This document shows, piece after piece, positions 40,090 through 49,804 of a stretch of 64,000 nt of DNA (position 1 is its first letter; each line of letters opens with the position of its first letter). Below the pieces are notes generated by a model, which searched no databases, had not been told where the DNA came from, and was given only the letters and a program-made list of their open reading frames with translations. The translations under genes and the position numbers were made by a program. Source of the DNA: Thermococcus stetteri (GTDB taxonomy: Archaea; Methanobacteriota_B; Thermococci; Thermococcales; Thermococcaceae); contig NZ_JAGGKB010000003.1 in NCBI RefSeq assembly GCF_017873335.1, positions 186,001-250,000 on the forward strand, read 5' to 3'.

Positions 40090-41391
40090 ATGGAGAAGGT
40101 CGATGTTGTAGAGAAGCCGGTTCTGAAAGTTGGAATAGAGGAAAAGGTTGAGCCTGCGAAGGCTTTCGTTTTTGGTCTTCAGCACGTCCTTGCAATGTTC
40201 GGAGCCACAGTTACAGTGCCGCTGGTTGTTGGCGGGGCAGTGGGACTCAGCGGAGACCAGGTAGCCATGATGATACAGGCGGTTCTCCTCGCTATGGGCA
40301 TAGCGACGCTACTTCAGACCCTTATTGGCACCCGCTACCCAATAGTCCAGGGATCGAGCTTCGCATTTATTCCCGGGCTGATATCAATAGGTTCAACCAT
40401 CGGCATGGCGGCCGTTCAAGGTGCACTGATCGTCGGTGGGCTGATAGAAGGGCTCGTAGGCTGGCTCGGCATCATCGGAAAAGTCAGAAAGCTCTTCACA
40501 CCGCTCGTCACGGGAGTAACGATAACCCTCATAGGCTTCAGCCTCGCCAACGTCGCGCTGATGAACTTCTTCAACGCGTATGCAGACCCGAACGGCACAA
40601 ACGTCTGGAAAGCAGTGCTTGTAGCAACGGTCACGTTCCTCACGACGGTTTTCGTGGCACTGAAGGCAAATGGTAGCCTAAAGGCCATGCCAGTAGTGGT
40701 GGGCGCAGCAGTTGGATACCTCATCAGCATCCCGCTCGGGCTTACCAACTTCAGTCTCGTCGAGAGCCTCCCTATGCTCAGCATCCCTAAGCCGTTTCCA
40801 TGGGGAGCGCCGGTTTTTGATACAGCTGCAATATTCATACTGCTCTTTGCCTTCATGGTCAGCATAATCGAGAGCGTAGGTGATTATCACGCCATAGCGA
40901 CCGTAACGGGTGCGGAGATAACGGAGAGGCACATCGGAAGGGGCATAGGGGCTGAAGGGCTGGCGTGTTCGATAGCTGGCTTTCTTGGCGCCTGCGGTAC
41001 AACGAGCTATTCCGAGAACATAGGTATGGTCGCTTTAACGAAAGTGGGCAGCAGGCACGTGGTTCAGATCGGAGCAATGATACTGATATTCCTCTCCCTG
41101 TTCCCGAAGTTCGCTGGGTTGCTAGCTTCAATGCCGGCTCCAGTGCTCGGCGGCCTAACGCTGGCCCTCTACGGGATGATAAGCGTCACTGGTCTCAGGC
41201 TGATAAAGGAGAGGGTTGAGTTCACTGACAGGAACGTCCTCATTCTGGCGGCCGCACTGATAGCGGGCCTCGGCGCACCTCAGCTCCCCGAGAGTCTGTT
41301 CCACGCTCTACCAAGAATAATCTCCAGCATCCTTGAGTCGGGCATGGCAGTTGGAGCGATAACGGCGATAATTCTTGAGAGGATTCTCTGA
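40090..41391 (+). CDS. NCS2-family uracil/xanthine permease
   Basis: A 433-residue transporter with about 12-14 hydrophobic segments. FVFGLQHVLAMFGATVTVPLVVG, the conserved QGSSFAFIPG and the ESVGDYHAIA motif (transmembrane segment 8 Glu) identify the UraA/UapA family of nucleobase-proton symporters. Specificity for uracil or purine is not clear from sequence. Confidence 0.88.
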   Translation: MEKVDVVEKPVLKVGIEEKVEPAKAFVFGLQHVLAMFGATVTVPLVVGGAVGLSGDQVAMMIQAVLLAMGIATLLQTLIGTRYPIVQGSSFAFIPGLISIGSTIGMAAVQGALIVGGLIEGLVGWLGIIGKVRKLFTPLVTGVTITLIGFSLANVALMNFFNAYADPNGTNVWKAVLVATVTFLTTVFVALKANGSLKAMPVVVGAAVGYLISIPLGLTNFSLVESLPMLSIPKPFPWGAPVFDTAAIFILLFAFMVSIIESVGDYHAIATVTGAEITERHIGRGIGAEGLACSIAGFLGACGTTSYSENIGMVALTKVGSRHVVQIGAMILIFLSLFPKFAGLLASMPAPVLGGLTLALYGMISVTGLRLIKERVEFTDRNVLILAAALIAGLGAPQLPESLFHALPRIISSILESGMAVGAITAIILERIL

Positions 41392-41444
41392 TCTTTCTCT
41401 TTTGCATCTTTACCATAGCTCCAAAAGCCGGAAAAGAGGAAATC

Positions 41445-42047
41445 TCAGTAAACGACCACTCCAGTATCGTACTCCGGTTTCTGGCCTTTCGGCTCCAGTT
41501 CATCTGGGAGCTTTGAGAAGGCGATTATCTGGAACACTTCTGCTATCAGGAGCAGGATGATGCCAACGAGGATTATCAGCGTTATTGCGCCCCACTTGAG
41601 GAAGGTGGCGGTTTTGTCGAACTCCTCAACGCCGGTCAGCCTGTACATCGTGCGCCAGGTCTTGATGGCGTAGTAGATGCCAATTATCGCCGCGGCCAGC
41701 AGGACAAGGACGCCAAGGCCCAGGAAGGATATTCCAACGGTGGAAATTGAGTCGGCCTCATCGACGAAGGCCGGGATTGAGAGGATTCCAATCGCCACGA
41801 AAATTAACGCCACAATGGCGCCTACTATGCCCGAGACGACCGAGTAGAGGTAGTACTTAAAGGGCCTGTCGTCCCCGAGCTTGTCCCCGATTCCCTTGAG
41901 GGAGAGGAGTATGAGAACCTGCCCGACGAGGGAAACCGTGCTCATTATTATCCTGATGTAGGGAGTTATACCCAGGAATCTGCCCACTATCACGAGAATC
42001 GAACCTATCAGACCGTAGTTCTTTTCGCTCTTAATGTTCACCGTCAC
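41445..42047 (-). CDS. DUF996 integral membrane protein
   Basis: A 200-residue protein with four hydrophobic stretches and the family C-terminus IIAFSKLPDELEPK. It is the intact paralogue of the fragment at 1163-1539. Function unknown. It is followed by about 100 bp and then the last gene of the Mbs operon on the same strand. Confidence 0.8.
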   Translation of the reverse strand: MTVNIKSEKNYGLIGSILVIVGRFLGITPYIRIIMSTVSLVGQVLILLSLKGIGDKLGDDRPFKYYLYSVVSGIVGAIVALIFVAIGILSIPAFVDEADSISTVGISFLGLGVLVLLAAAIIGIYYAIKTWRTMYRLTGVEEFDKTATFLKWGAITLIILVGIILLLIAEVFQIIAFSKLPDELEPKGQKPEYDTGVVVY

Positions 42048-42147
42048 GGAATCACCCCAGCAGGTTGTTGGGCTTTATAACTTTAAAAGGTTACGCTGGC
42101 ATAGGGGGCTCCTGAAAACCTAAGGGAATCAAAAGAAAAGAAGAGGA

Positions 42148-42837
42148 TCACTCCTTCTTCTCCTCGGCTTTGGTCTCAGCCTTTCCGGTGGGTTTCTCTT
42201 CCTTCTTCGCCGATGTGGGAGCCTCTTTCTTCTCGGCCGGCTTCTGTGCTGGCTTTGCCGGCGGCTTCGGCGGCCTGAGGCCGTAGCCCAGTATCTTGAA
42301 CTGTATCGTCGAGCCGTCGCGGAGGTAGTACGTTACCTCCTTTGTCTCCTTGTTGAACTTTATCCTTTCGACCGGGAAGCGGTAGTCATTGAACTTCTCG
42401 TTCAGCTCCCTGACCTTGTCCGGGTGGATGGGAACCCAGTCGTAGAGCTGGAGGTCTTCTTCGAGGCCGCCAGTGGTCAGGTAGTAGTTCTCGCTGAAGC
42501 CGAGAGCTCCCGTCGGGCAGACATCGACGCAGAACTGGCAGAACGTACAGCGTCCGTAGTCCACCTTCGGGTGCGGCCTCTTCTCCATCTGGCCGTCCAC
42601 TTCTATCCACGTCATCTCTATTGCCCTGGCCGGGCATATCTGGCCGCAGAAGTTACAGCCAATGCACTTCTTCCAGTCGAGTGTGTGGAATCCCCTGTAC
42701 TTCGGAGCGGGCTCTATCTTCTCATAGGGTATCTTTATCGTAACCGGCTTCTTGAAGAGGTACTTGATGCCCATCCAGGGCTTGATGAAGGACTTCTTGA
42801 GCTTGACCTTTTCCTCACCAACGACTCTCGCGGGCAT
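42148..42837 (-). CDS. mbxN: Mbs ferredoxin-type subunit N (NuoI-like)
   Basis: A 229-residue subunit carrying two 4Fe-4S clusters: CIGCNFCGQIC (Cys58, 61, 64, 68) and CTFCQFCVDVC (Cys97, 100, 103, 107). It conducts electrons from ferredoxin to the J subunit. A low-complexity Lys/Ala/Pro/Glu tail fills residues 185-229. GGTGATGAAG precedes the ATG at 42837, and the gene overlaps mbxL slightly. It is the last gene of the operon. Confidence 0.9.
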   Translation of the reverse strand: MPARVVGEEKVKLKKSFIKPWMGIKYLFKKPVTIKIPYEKIEPAPKYRGFHTLDWKKCIGCNFCGQICPARAIEMTWIEVDGQMEKRPHPKVDYGRCTFCQFCVDVCPTGALGFSENYYLTTGGLEEDLQLYDWVPIHPDKVRELNEKFNDYRFPVERIKFNKETKEVTYYLRDGSTIQFKILGYGLRPPKPPAKPAQKPAEKKEAPTSAKKEEKPTGKAETKAEEKKE

Positions 42838-42842
42838 CTTCA

Positions 42843-44027
42843 TCACCTGTCTATGTCCGGCGGGCAGTTGTCAAGGGTCTTCAATATGACCGGGACATCA
42901 GCGAGGCGCGCTCCCTTCAGGAGCTCCTCAAGCACTGTAACACCGTGGCTCTGGCTCGGACCGCGGAAGTGTGCCCTGTACGGCTTGTGGGTTCCGTCGC
43001 TGACGACGAAGACCCCGAAGTCGCCCTTGGTGCTCTCCACGTGTGCGTAAGCCTCCCCCTTCGGCGGCTTGAACCTCGGGAGGGCCTTAAGCCTGGCGTC
43101 CTGAACCATGTAAGGCCCGCTCGGCGGCCCCATGTCGAGAAGCTGTTCGAGTATGTAAAGATCCTGCTCAATCTCGTACCTCCTGACGAGAACCCTCGCG
43201 AGGCTGTCGCCCTCCTTGAGGACTGGAACCTCGAAGTCGAGCTGGTCGTAGAAGTAGTACGGGTCGTCCTTCCTAACGTCGTAGGGAACGCCGACTGCCC
43301 TGAGGTTCGGCCCGGTTACCGCGTGCTTAAGGGCGAACTTCTTGTCCATAACGCCGACTCCCTCAGTCCTCTCGAACATGATGTAGTTGTCGAAGAGTAT
43401 CTCGTCGAAGTCCTTCATCTTGCCCTTGATGTACTCAACGGTGTCCCTGAGCTGGCGGAGCCACCTGTCTCCCGGTATGTCCCTCCTCACACCACCTGGG
43501 ACGGTGTAGATGTGGTACACCCTTCCCCCGGTGAGCTCCTCGAAGAGGCGCATGAACCTCTCACGATAGGCCGCCGCCCACTGGCCGGCTGTGTAGAGGC
43601 CTATCTCGTTTCCAAAGCCCATTATCCAGAACATCCAGGCGCTGAGCCTCGCCATCTCGAGGACAACGTTCCTGATCCAGATAGCCCTGTCCGGGACCTC
43701 CCATCCGACTATCTCGTCAACTGCCATTGAGTAGATGTTCTCAGGGACGTCGCTCTCCGGGACACAGATACGGAGGATGAGGGCTATGTTCGTGAAGTAC
43801 GGCCTCTGCTCGGCGAGCTTCTCGAAACCCCTGTGGAGGAAGCCTGGGTTTACTATCGCCCTCTCGATCCTGTTGCCGTCCATCTTCAGGATTATGCTGA
43901 AGTTCTCCGTTGCCATGTGCTGTGGACCGAAGAACAGCTCGTAGGTGTCCTCGTCTATCGGGTGGAGGTACATGTCGTGGGCCTTTGCCTCTTCCCTCAA
44001 CTCCTTCGGAACTTCAAGGTTAGCCAT
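42843..44027 (-). CDS. mbxL: Mbs large subunit L (NuoD-like, NiFe cysteines incomplete)
   Basis: A 394-residue relative of NiFe-hydrogenase large subunits (NPGFLHRGFEKLAEQ near residue 65). The first metal motif is C88-VP-E, not CxxC, and the C-terminal one is C388-PP-D, so one Cys of each pair remains. That pattern is known for the sulfane sulfur reductase MBS, whereas MBH hydrogenases keep four. The likely role is reduction of polysulfide coupled to ion pumping. GGTGATGATC precedes the ATG at 44027. Confidence 0.92.
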   Translation of the reverse strand: MANLEVPKELREEAKAHDMYLHPIDEDTYELFFGPQHMATENFSIILKMDGNRIERAIVNPGFLHRGFEKLAEQRPYFTNIALILRICVPESDVPENIYSMAVDEIVGWEVPDRAIWIRNVVLEMARLSAWMFWIMGFGNEIGLYTAGQWAAAYRERFMRLFEELTGGRVYHIYTVPGGVRRDIPGDRWLRQLRDTVEYIKGKMKDFDEILFDNYIMFERTEGVGVMDKKFALKHAVTGPNLRAVGVPYDVRKDDPYYFYDQLDFEVPVLKEGDSLARVLVRRYEIEQDLYILEQLLDMGPPSGPYMVQDARLKALPRFKPPKGEAYAHVESTKGDFGVFVVSDGTHKPYRAHFRGPSQSHGVTVLEELLKGARLADVPVILKTLDNCPPDIDR

Positions 44028-44037
44028 GATCATCACC

Positions 44038-44625
44038 TCATATCACGTAGTTTGTCTTGCTCTCATCATATCTGTCGAAGTCCTTTCCATAGATGGTCTT
44101 GACGTAGGACAGCGTGTTGAAGTCCTTCCTGAGCGGGTGCTTCTCGTACTCCCTTGGCTCGAGGATGAACGGCCCGAGCCTCGGGTTGCCCTCGAAGACT
44201 ATCCCGAAGAACTCGTGTGCTTCCCTCTCGTAGGTCTCCGCAACCGGCCAGATGTCCATGACCGTCGGGAGCTTCGCGTCGTCCCTCGGAACCCTCGTCT
44301 TCACGAAGGCGTGGACGCTCTCGCTCACGCTCCAGAGCTGGTAGTTCACCTCGAACTGGCCCTCCTTGAGCCAGTCAACGACGCTTATCTGCATGAGCAT
44401 CTCAAAGGTTTCGCTCGCGAGCTCAAGGAACTCGTGTATCCTCTCCGCTGGAACCGTGAACTTAACGCGCCTCTCGCGGATTACCTCTCCCTCGGCGTAG
44501 GGTGCCTTTTCAAGGAGCGCCTTCACGATCTTTCCTTCCTTAGTGTCGGGTAGGGTCGGCTTCTCCTCCACGGTTGCCTCCTCCTGAACCTTTTCCTCAA
44601 CCTTGGGCTTCTCGTTCATATCCAT
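44038..44625 (-). CDS. mbxK: Mbs subunit K (NuoC-like)
   Basis: A 195-residue subunit. The NuoC/30-kDa signature is EREAHEFFGIVFEGNPRLGPFIL followed by HPLRKDF. The first 28 residues are charged and low complexity. It lies between J and L and has a structural role in the peripheral arm. GGAGGTGG precedes the ATG at 44625, which overlaps mbxJ by 10 bp. Confidence 0.9.
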   Translation of the reverse strand: MDMNEKPKVEEKVQEEATVEEKPTLPDTKEGKIVKALLEKAPYAEGEVIRERRVKFTVPAERIHEFLELASETFEMLMQISVVDWLKEGQFEVNYQLWSVSESVHAFVKTRVPRDDAKLPTVMDIWPVAETYEREAHEFFGIVFEGNPRLGPFILEPREYEKHPLRKDFNTLSYVKTIYGKDFDRYDESKTNYVI

Positions 44626-45206
44626 GCAAGCCACCTCCTCGCGTCCTTCTCGCGCCATCCTTCTCCGAAGAGCTCGTCCTGGTTCTTCCTGTACCACTCG
44701 TAGTTCTCCTTATACCTCTTCCAGCCGTCGGCTTCACCGCTCTCGATCTTGCGCATTATCTCCATTATACCGTCCATGACTGCCTCCGCCCTCGGCATGC
44801 AGCCGGCTATGGCGACGTCGATCGGGATGTACTTGTCGAGTTGCTTGACCACGTTGTAGGAGTCCCAGTAGACTCCTCCGTTTATCGGGCAGGAGCCGTG
44901 GGCGAGGACGTACTTCGGATCCTGCATCATCTCGTAGGTTATGATTATCCTCTTGAGAGTCTTTGGAGTAACGTAGCCCGTGATGAGGAAGAGGTCTGCC
45001 ATTCTGGGGGCTGGGTTGGGCATTATTCCGAAACGCTCGAAGTCGTACCTGGCGGTGGCTAACGGAGGCATCTCTATACCGCCGCATCCCGTACAGAACG
45101 CCACTATCCAGAGGCTCTTCTTTCTCGCCCACCTGAAGAGGGGCTCGAAGAGCTGGAACTCCTTCAGTTCGTAGTGTATCACATCACCGTTCTGCATCTC
45201 GCTCAT
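44616..45206 (-). CDS. mbxJ: Mbs small subunit J (NuoB-like)
   Basis: A 196-residue subunit with the proximal 4Fe-4S cluster ligands Cys38 and Cys41 (FCTGCGGIEMPP), Cys106 (AHGSCPINGGVYWDS) and Cys136 (AIAGCMPRAEA). It hands electrons to the catalytic site in MbxL. The ATG at 45206 is chosen because GAGGTGATGGTG precedes it. Confidence 0.92.
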   Translation of the reverse strand: MSEMQNGDVIHYELKEFQLFEPLFRWARKKSLWIVAFCTGCGGIEMPPLATARYDFERFGIMPNPAPRMADLFLITGYVTPKTLKRIIITYEMMQDPKYVLAHGSCPINGGVYWDSYNVVKQLDKYIPIDVAIAGCMPRAEAVMDGIMEIMRKIESGEADGWKRYKENYEWYRKNQDELFGEGWREKDARRWLAWI

Positions 45207-45216
45207 CACCATCACC

Positions 45217-46116
45217 TCACATCGTCAGGAGGACTGCTATTATTCCAATTATCGTGGGCCACTTCCAGAAGAACTTGGCCGCTTGGTCAATGGTGAACCT
45301 CGGGTAGATGCTGGCTATGAAGATCGATATGAAGAGCACCGCTATCTGCTTGATGAGCAGTTCAAGGAGGTTGCTCGCTCCACCGAGGAACAGTATAGCG
45401 AAGAAAGCTGTTTCAGCGAATATCTGAACCGCGTGCTGGGTGAAGAGCAGTGCGGCGTGCTTTCCGCCGTACTCAACCATTGGACCCATCGAAATTTCTG
45501 CCGGGGCGGTGATTATGTCGAAGGGTTCAAGACCAAGCATCGCCTGGAAGACTATGTCAAAGACTATGAGGGCCAGCAACAGTGCCGGAACGGTAATGCT
45601 CCACCCCTGGGTCTGCTGGAGGACCACTATCTCGCTCAGTTTGAAGGTTCCCCAGTGCTGGATGAGGGCTATCAGTGCCAGGCCGTAGGGCAGCTGCATT
45701 GCCACCATGGTCAGCAGACCACGCTGGACACCAAGGGCCGAGTACGGGTTTCCGGAGCTCATGGCACCGAGCATTATTCCGAGCATTGGAACCTCAAGGA
45801 GGTAGGCAACGACGATGAGGTCAGCGTTGGTGCTGAAGAGCTGGAAGTTCGCTATTGGGAGGAAGAGGAGGGCCGCTATGCTCGCACCGAGGGCGAATAC
45901 AGGACCAAAGTCGTAGATAAGGCCGTGGCTCACGCTCTCCTTCTTGCCCAACAGCTTGAGAGTGTCTATTATCGGCTGGTATATTGGAGGCCCAATCCTC
46001 CTCTGTATCCTCGCCATGGCTTTTCTCTCGATACCCATGAAGATGAAACCCATGAAGGTGGCGTATACCAGTATCCCAATGACCTCAAGTATGAGCTTCC
46101 AGTTCACTTCAATCAT
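45217..46116 (-). CDS. mbxM: Mbs membrane subunit M (NuoH-like)
   Basis: A 299-residue membrane anchor with eight hydrophobic segments and NuoH signatures ERKAMARIQRRIGPP, LLEVPMLGIMLGAMSSGNPYS and EPFDIITAPAEISMGPMVEYGG. It couples the peripheral redox module to the antiporter module. It starts directly after the mbxH' stop. Confidence 0.93.
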   Translation of the reverse strand: MIEVNWKLILEVIGILVYATFMGFIFMGIERKAMARIQRRIGPPIYQPIIDTLKLLGKKESVSHGLIYDFGPVFALGASIAALLFLPIANFQLFSTNADLIVVAYLLEVPMLGIMLGAMSSGNPYSALGVQRGLLTMVAMQLPYGLALIALIQHWGTFKLSEIVVLQQTQGWSITVPALLLALIVFDIVFQAMLGLEPFDIITAPAEISMGPMVEYGGKHAALLFTQHAVQIFAETAFFAILFLGGASNLLELLIKQIAVLFISIFIASIYPRFTIDQAAKFFWKWPTIIGIIAVLLTM

Positions 46117-47967
46117 TCACAGCACCCCCCAGAGAGCGAGTATCAGGAGGATTATCGCCAGGTACCACGAGTAGGCCTGCACGTTCCCGTTGTAGAAGCC
46201 CTCCCTAAGAGCGTCCGCGAAGTCCTCGCTGAGCTGGGCGACTCTCTCGTAGAACCTGTCGAAACTGTACTTGAGCCAGAAAGCTAGGGCCTCCGCGAGC
46301 GGCAGGTAGAAGTTCTTCCTTATGCTGAGGTTGAACTCCTTCGTTACGGGGTTACCCGACTGGTAGGTGTTGGTGACGGGTATCTTTCTCGTCTTGGCCC
46401 CGTAGAGGTACACCAGTCCCGCTATGGCGATGCCCATGACGAGGGCTATTGCAACCAGCAGGGCGTTGTAGGTTCCTGTCTGAGTAACGAGCTTGTAATA
46501 ATTGCCGCTGACGACATTCCCGCCGAGGGCCTTGTTGAGGTAGTTTGTCACAAGCCCTGGAGCTATTCCGAAGACGACGTTCGGAATTGCCAGTATAGTC
46601 ATTGCTATGAGGAGCGGTAGCGGAGCTTCCTTCACGTCCTCAAGGTCGCTCGGCCTCTGACCGAACCAGACGGCGTAGAGGAACCTGACGACGTAGGCAA
46701 AGGCCAGTGCACTCCCGAGGAATATCGCTCCCGCGACGAGGGGCATGTGAGCCTGTATCGCCGCCTCATAGATGAGCCACTTGCTCGCGAACCCAGCCAT
46801 CGGTGGTATTCCGGCGAGGCTGAGGACGGCTATGAGGGCCATCGCTAAGGTGTAGGGCATCTTCTCAGCCAGTCCGCCGAAGTCCTTGAACTCGGTCTTG
46901 CCTGTCTGGAGTATTATCGCCGCCGTGACGAGCCAGAAGAGGCCCTTGAAGACCGCATGACTTAGAACGTGGAAGAGACCTCCGGCGAAGCCAAGTCCAG
47001 TGCCGAGCCCAAAGGCAAGCAGGATGTAGCCGACCTGACCAACTGACGAGTAGGCGAAGAGCTTCCTGATGTCCTCCTGAAGGACGGCTAAGAAGCTGGC
47101 GACGACGACCGTTATCGCGCCTATCCACGCTATTATGTACGCGAATGTTATGTGACCGTGGAAGGTTCCCAGGGCGTAGTAGAGCTTGGCGCCCATCAGG
47201 ATGTAGAGGAGCAAGATACCGTAGGTTCCGGCCTTGCTGAGGGCTCCGCTGAAGAAGGTCGTGTAGCTCTGGTCGGTCTCGCTGTATGCCCCGGGTGCCC
47301 AGACGTGGAGTGGCCAGGCACCTGCCTTGACGCCGAACGCCGTGAGGAAGAGGACGAATATAAGTGCAGTCTCACCCCTGCCGATGGCTCCGAGCATTGC
47401 GTCCATGTAGAGGGCCTGTCTTATCGCATCAAAGTCAAGGGCACCGGTCTTGGCGTAGATGAGCGCTATAGCGAGCAGCATGGAGTATGCTCCTATGACG
47501 CTCAGCACGAAGTACTTGAGGGACTCGTGCCTGTTCCTCTTGAGGACCATCATGAAGCTGGCGAAGGTCATCAGCTCCCAGAGCAGGAAGAAGCTGATGA
47601 AGTCCCAGCTGAGGAAGACACCGAGGACGCCGGTGTAGCTCATGAGGGCGAAGAGCCAGTCGTAGCCGCTCTTGCTCGTTGAGATCATACCGAAGGCCAT
47701 GGCCAGTCCGACAAGGGAAGCTATTGCCGCAAAGTACCAGTTGAGGGTTCCCAGCTTAAAGGTTACCTGGAAGCCGCCTGCGCTGAGCTGGTAGGTTATC
47801 GGGTTGTTGGGGTTGTCTACAACGCTCGGATAGAGCTTGGCGAGGAGAGCGAGCGGAGTGGCCGCGCCGATAACCCCAATAAGCTCGCGAACTCCCCTGA
47901 GGTTTATCAACCAGGCGAGCACTCCAGCAAGGAGAGGAGTAAAGAGGATAATCGGTATCTCGTTCAT
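46117..47967 (-). CDS. Mbs antiporter-like subunit H' (second MrpD/NuoL-type)
   Basis: A 616-residue polytopic protein (about 15 helices) of the proton-conducting antiporter family. LLWELMTFASFMMVLKR carries the key Glu of TM5, WPLHVWAPGAYSETDQ and SVGQVGYILLAFGLG are conserved. The second antiporter-like subunit is what distinguishes the Mbs/Mbx layout from Mbh. Corresponds to mbxH' in Pyrococcus furiosus. It overlaps mbxH by 4 bp. Confidence 0.9.
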   Translation of the reverse strand: MNEIPIILFTPLLAGVLAWLINLRGVRELIGVIGAATPLALLAKLYPSVVDNPNNPITYQLSAGGFQVTFKLGTLNWYFAAIASLVGLAMAFGMISTSKSGYDWLFALMSYTGVLGVFLSWDFISFFLLWELMTFASFMMVLKRNRHESLKYFVLSVIGAYSMLLAIALIYAKTGALDFDAIRQALYMDAMLGAIGRGETALIFVLFLTAFGVKAGAWPLHVWAPGAYSETDQSYTTFFSGALSKAGTYGILLLYILMGAKLYYALGTFHGHITFAYIIAWIGAITVVVASFLAVLQEDIRKLFAYSSVGQVGYILLAFGLGTGLGFAGGLFHVLSHAVFKGLFWLVTAAIILQTGKTEFKDFGGLAEKMPYTLAMALIAVLSLAGIPPMAGFASKWLIYEAAIQAHMPLVAGAIFLGSALAFAYVVRFLYAVWFGQRPSDLEDVKEAPLPLLIAMTILAIPNVVFGIAPGLVTNYLNKALGGNVVSGNYYKLVTQTGTYNALLVAIALVMGIAIAGLVYLYGAKTRKIPVTNTYQSGNPVTKEFNLSIRKNFYLPLAEALAFWLKYSFDRFYERVAQLSEDFADALREGFYNGNVQAYSWYLAIILLILALWGVL

Positions 47968-49451
47968 GCTCCCACCCCCATAAGAGGAACGTTCTTGATG
48001 TAGTTAGCCACGTTGAAGACGTCCTGACCTGCTTTCTGAGCTATTGTCCATATGTCGTTCGGGTAAACACCTATGGCTATTATCAATGCAGCGAGGAAGA
48101 TCGCTATGACGCCTATGGCGAAGTTCTCCCTAACCCTCTCGCCGCCTTCAACGAACCACATTGTGTGGATCAGCCTGAGGTAATAGACCGCCTCGACGAC
48201 GCTGGCACCAAGGATGAGAGCGACGCTCCAGGGATAGCCTGCCTCGACACCGGCGAGGAGTATCCTGACCTTGCTCCAGAAGATGTTGAAGAGAGGTATT
48301 CCGACAGCGGCGAGGGAGCCTATTGTGAGTGTTATGGCGGTCAAAGGCATCCTCTTGCCGAGTCCCTGGAAGTTCTCGATGGTGGTTCCGCCGAGGGCAA
48401 CGCCGACGTACCCGACTGTGAGGAACAGGAGGGCCTTGACTATGGCGTGGTTCACCATGTGGAAGACTCCCGCGTCAACGCCTGCCTGCGTACCGAGTGC
48501 CAGGGCAAAGGCTATCATTCCCACCTGGCTGATTGATGAGTAAGCTACCATCCTCTTGACGTCCCTCTGCCTCAGAGCCGAGAACTCGGCGACGACAACG
48601 GTCAGCGTGGCCATTGCTATGACAAGCTTGAGGACGCCGCTCCACCCGTTTGCGTTCTGGAGTATGTAGAGGAGCCTGGCTATTGCGTAGAGGCCAGCCT
48701 TGACGACGAAGGCCGAGAACATAACGGTTACCGGGTGTGGTGCTGCTTGATAAGCATCCGGTGCCCATGCGTTGAGCGGGAAGAGCTCTGCCTCAACCGC
48801 CAGGCCGAAGATTATCAGCGCGAGGCCGACCTGGGCAACCGTCGGGTCAATGGTTCCGGCGAGCTGGGCGAGATGGGCCATGTTCAGGGTTCCGGTCGCT
48901 CCGTAGATGAGGGCAACGCCGATGAGGAAGAAGCTCGAACCGATCCCACCGAGAACGATGTACTTCATCGATGCCTCTGCTGCCTCACCGGTCTTGTTGT
49001 AGGCGGTGAGGGCGTAGGCCGTTATTGAGGTTATCTCCATGAAGACGAAGAGGTTGAAGATGTCTCCGGTAGCTATCATTCCGGTTGCACCGAGCATCAG
49101 CAGGAGGAAGAGCATGGCGTACTTGTCAACCGGCTCGATGGTGACGGCTTTAAAGCTGAAGAAGGCCATGAAGAAGCTGACGACAGCTATTATGAACACG
49201 AAGAGCGCCGCGAACTGGCCGATGTAGAGGTTGATTCCGACCGGAGGCCTCCAGCCGCCTGCCATGACTATTATCGGCTTTCCAGTGGAGTAGACTTCAC
49301 TCGCCACCCAGCCGGCTATGGCCGCCTGAATTGCGGTTATGAGCACGAGGTAGCCCATTATAGCCTTTCTCCCGAGTCCCTTTATCAGGGGGACGAAGAA
49401 GGCGCTGATGAGCGGTAACGCAATGAGGAGCGAAGCGTACTGCCCGTTCAT
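47964..49451 (-). CDS. mbxH: Mbs antiporter-like subunit H (MrpD/NuoN-type)
   Basis: A 495-residue polytopic subunit. DIFNLFVFMEITSITAYALTAY contains the essential TM5 Glu, ELFPLNAWAPDAYQAAPHPVTVMF the conserved Lys/Pro region, and SISQVGMIAFALALG the discontinuous helix. It forms one of two ion-translocating units. It overlaps mbxG by 4 bp. Confidence 0.92.
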   Translation of the reverse strand: MNGQYASLLIALPLISAFFVPLIKGLGRKAIMGYLVLITAIQAAIAGWVASEVYSTGKPIIVMAGGWRPPVGINLYIGQFAALFVFIIAVVSFFMAFFSFKAVTIEPVDKYAMLFLLLMLGATGMIATGDIFNLFVFMEITSITAYALTAYNKTGEAAEASMKYIVLGGIGSSFFLIGVALIYGATGTLNMAHLAQLAGTIDPTVAQVGLALIIFGLAVEAELFPLNAWAPDAYQAAPHPVTVMFSAFVVKAGLYAIARLLYILQNANGWSGVLKLVIAMATLTVVVAEFSALRQRDVKRMVAYSSISQVGMIAFALALGTQAGVDAGVFHMVNHAIVKALLFLTVGYVGVALGGTTIENFQGLGKRMPLTAITLTIGSLAAVGIPLFNIFWSKVRILLAGVEAGYPWSVALILGASVVEAVYYLRLIHTMWFVEGGERVRENFAIGVIAIFLAALIIAIGVYPNDIWTIAQKAGQDVFNVANYIKNVPLMGVGA

Positions 49452-49804
49452 CCTCTCAACCTCCTTATCTCCTCAACGTTAAGGGTTCCGTACTTCTCGT
49501 AAATGATTATCGCGGCACTAAGGGCCATAGCAGTCGTGGCAACACCGATAACTATCGCCGTGAGGACGAGGGCCTGCGGAATTGGGTCAACGGCTTGAGT
49601 TGGGCCTATTCCCTCGCTCAGGATGGGTGCGCTCTTCCCGGAGACGTAGCCGATGCTTATGAGGAGAAGGTTTACTCCCGTCTCCATAATGCTGAGGCTG
49701 ATGAGTATCTTCATGAGGTTCTTCTTGACGAGGACGCCGTAGAGGCCTATGAGAACCAAGGAAATTGCGCCGAAGTAGTAGATGCTTATGTGTGGGACGT
49801 TCAT
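49448..49804 (-). CDS. mbxG: Mbs subunit G (MrpC/NuoK-like)
   Basis: A 118-residue subunit with three helices; LIGLYGVLVKKNLMKILISLSIMETGVNLLLI contains the family Glu, and VDPIPQALVLTAIVIGVATTAMAL matches MrpC. The larger open frame starting at 49951 is an artefact of overlap with the preceding gene; the ATG at 49804 overlaps its stop by 4 bp. Confidence 0.9.
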   Translation of the reverse strand: MNVPHISIYYFGAISLVLIGLYGVLVKKNLMKILISLSIMETGVNLLLISIGYVSGKSAPILSEGIGPTQAVDPIPQALVLTAIVIGVATTAMALSAAIIIYEKYGTLNVEEIRRLRG

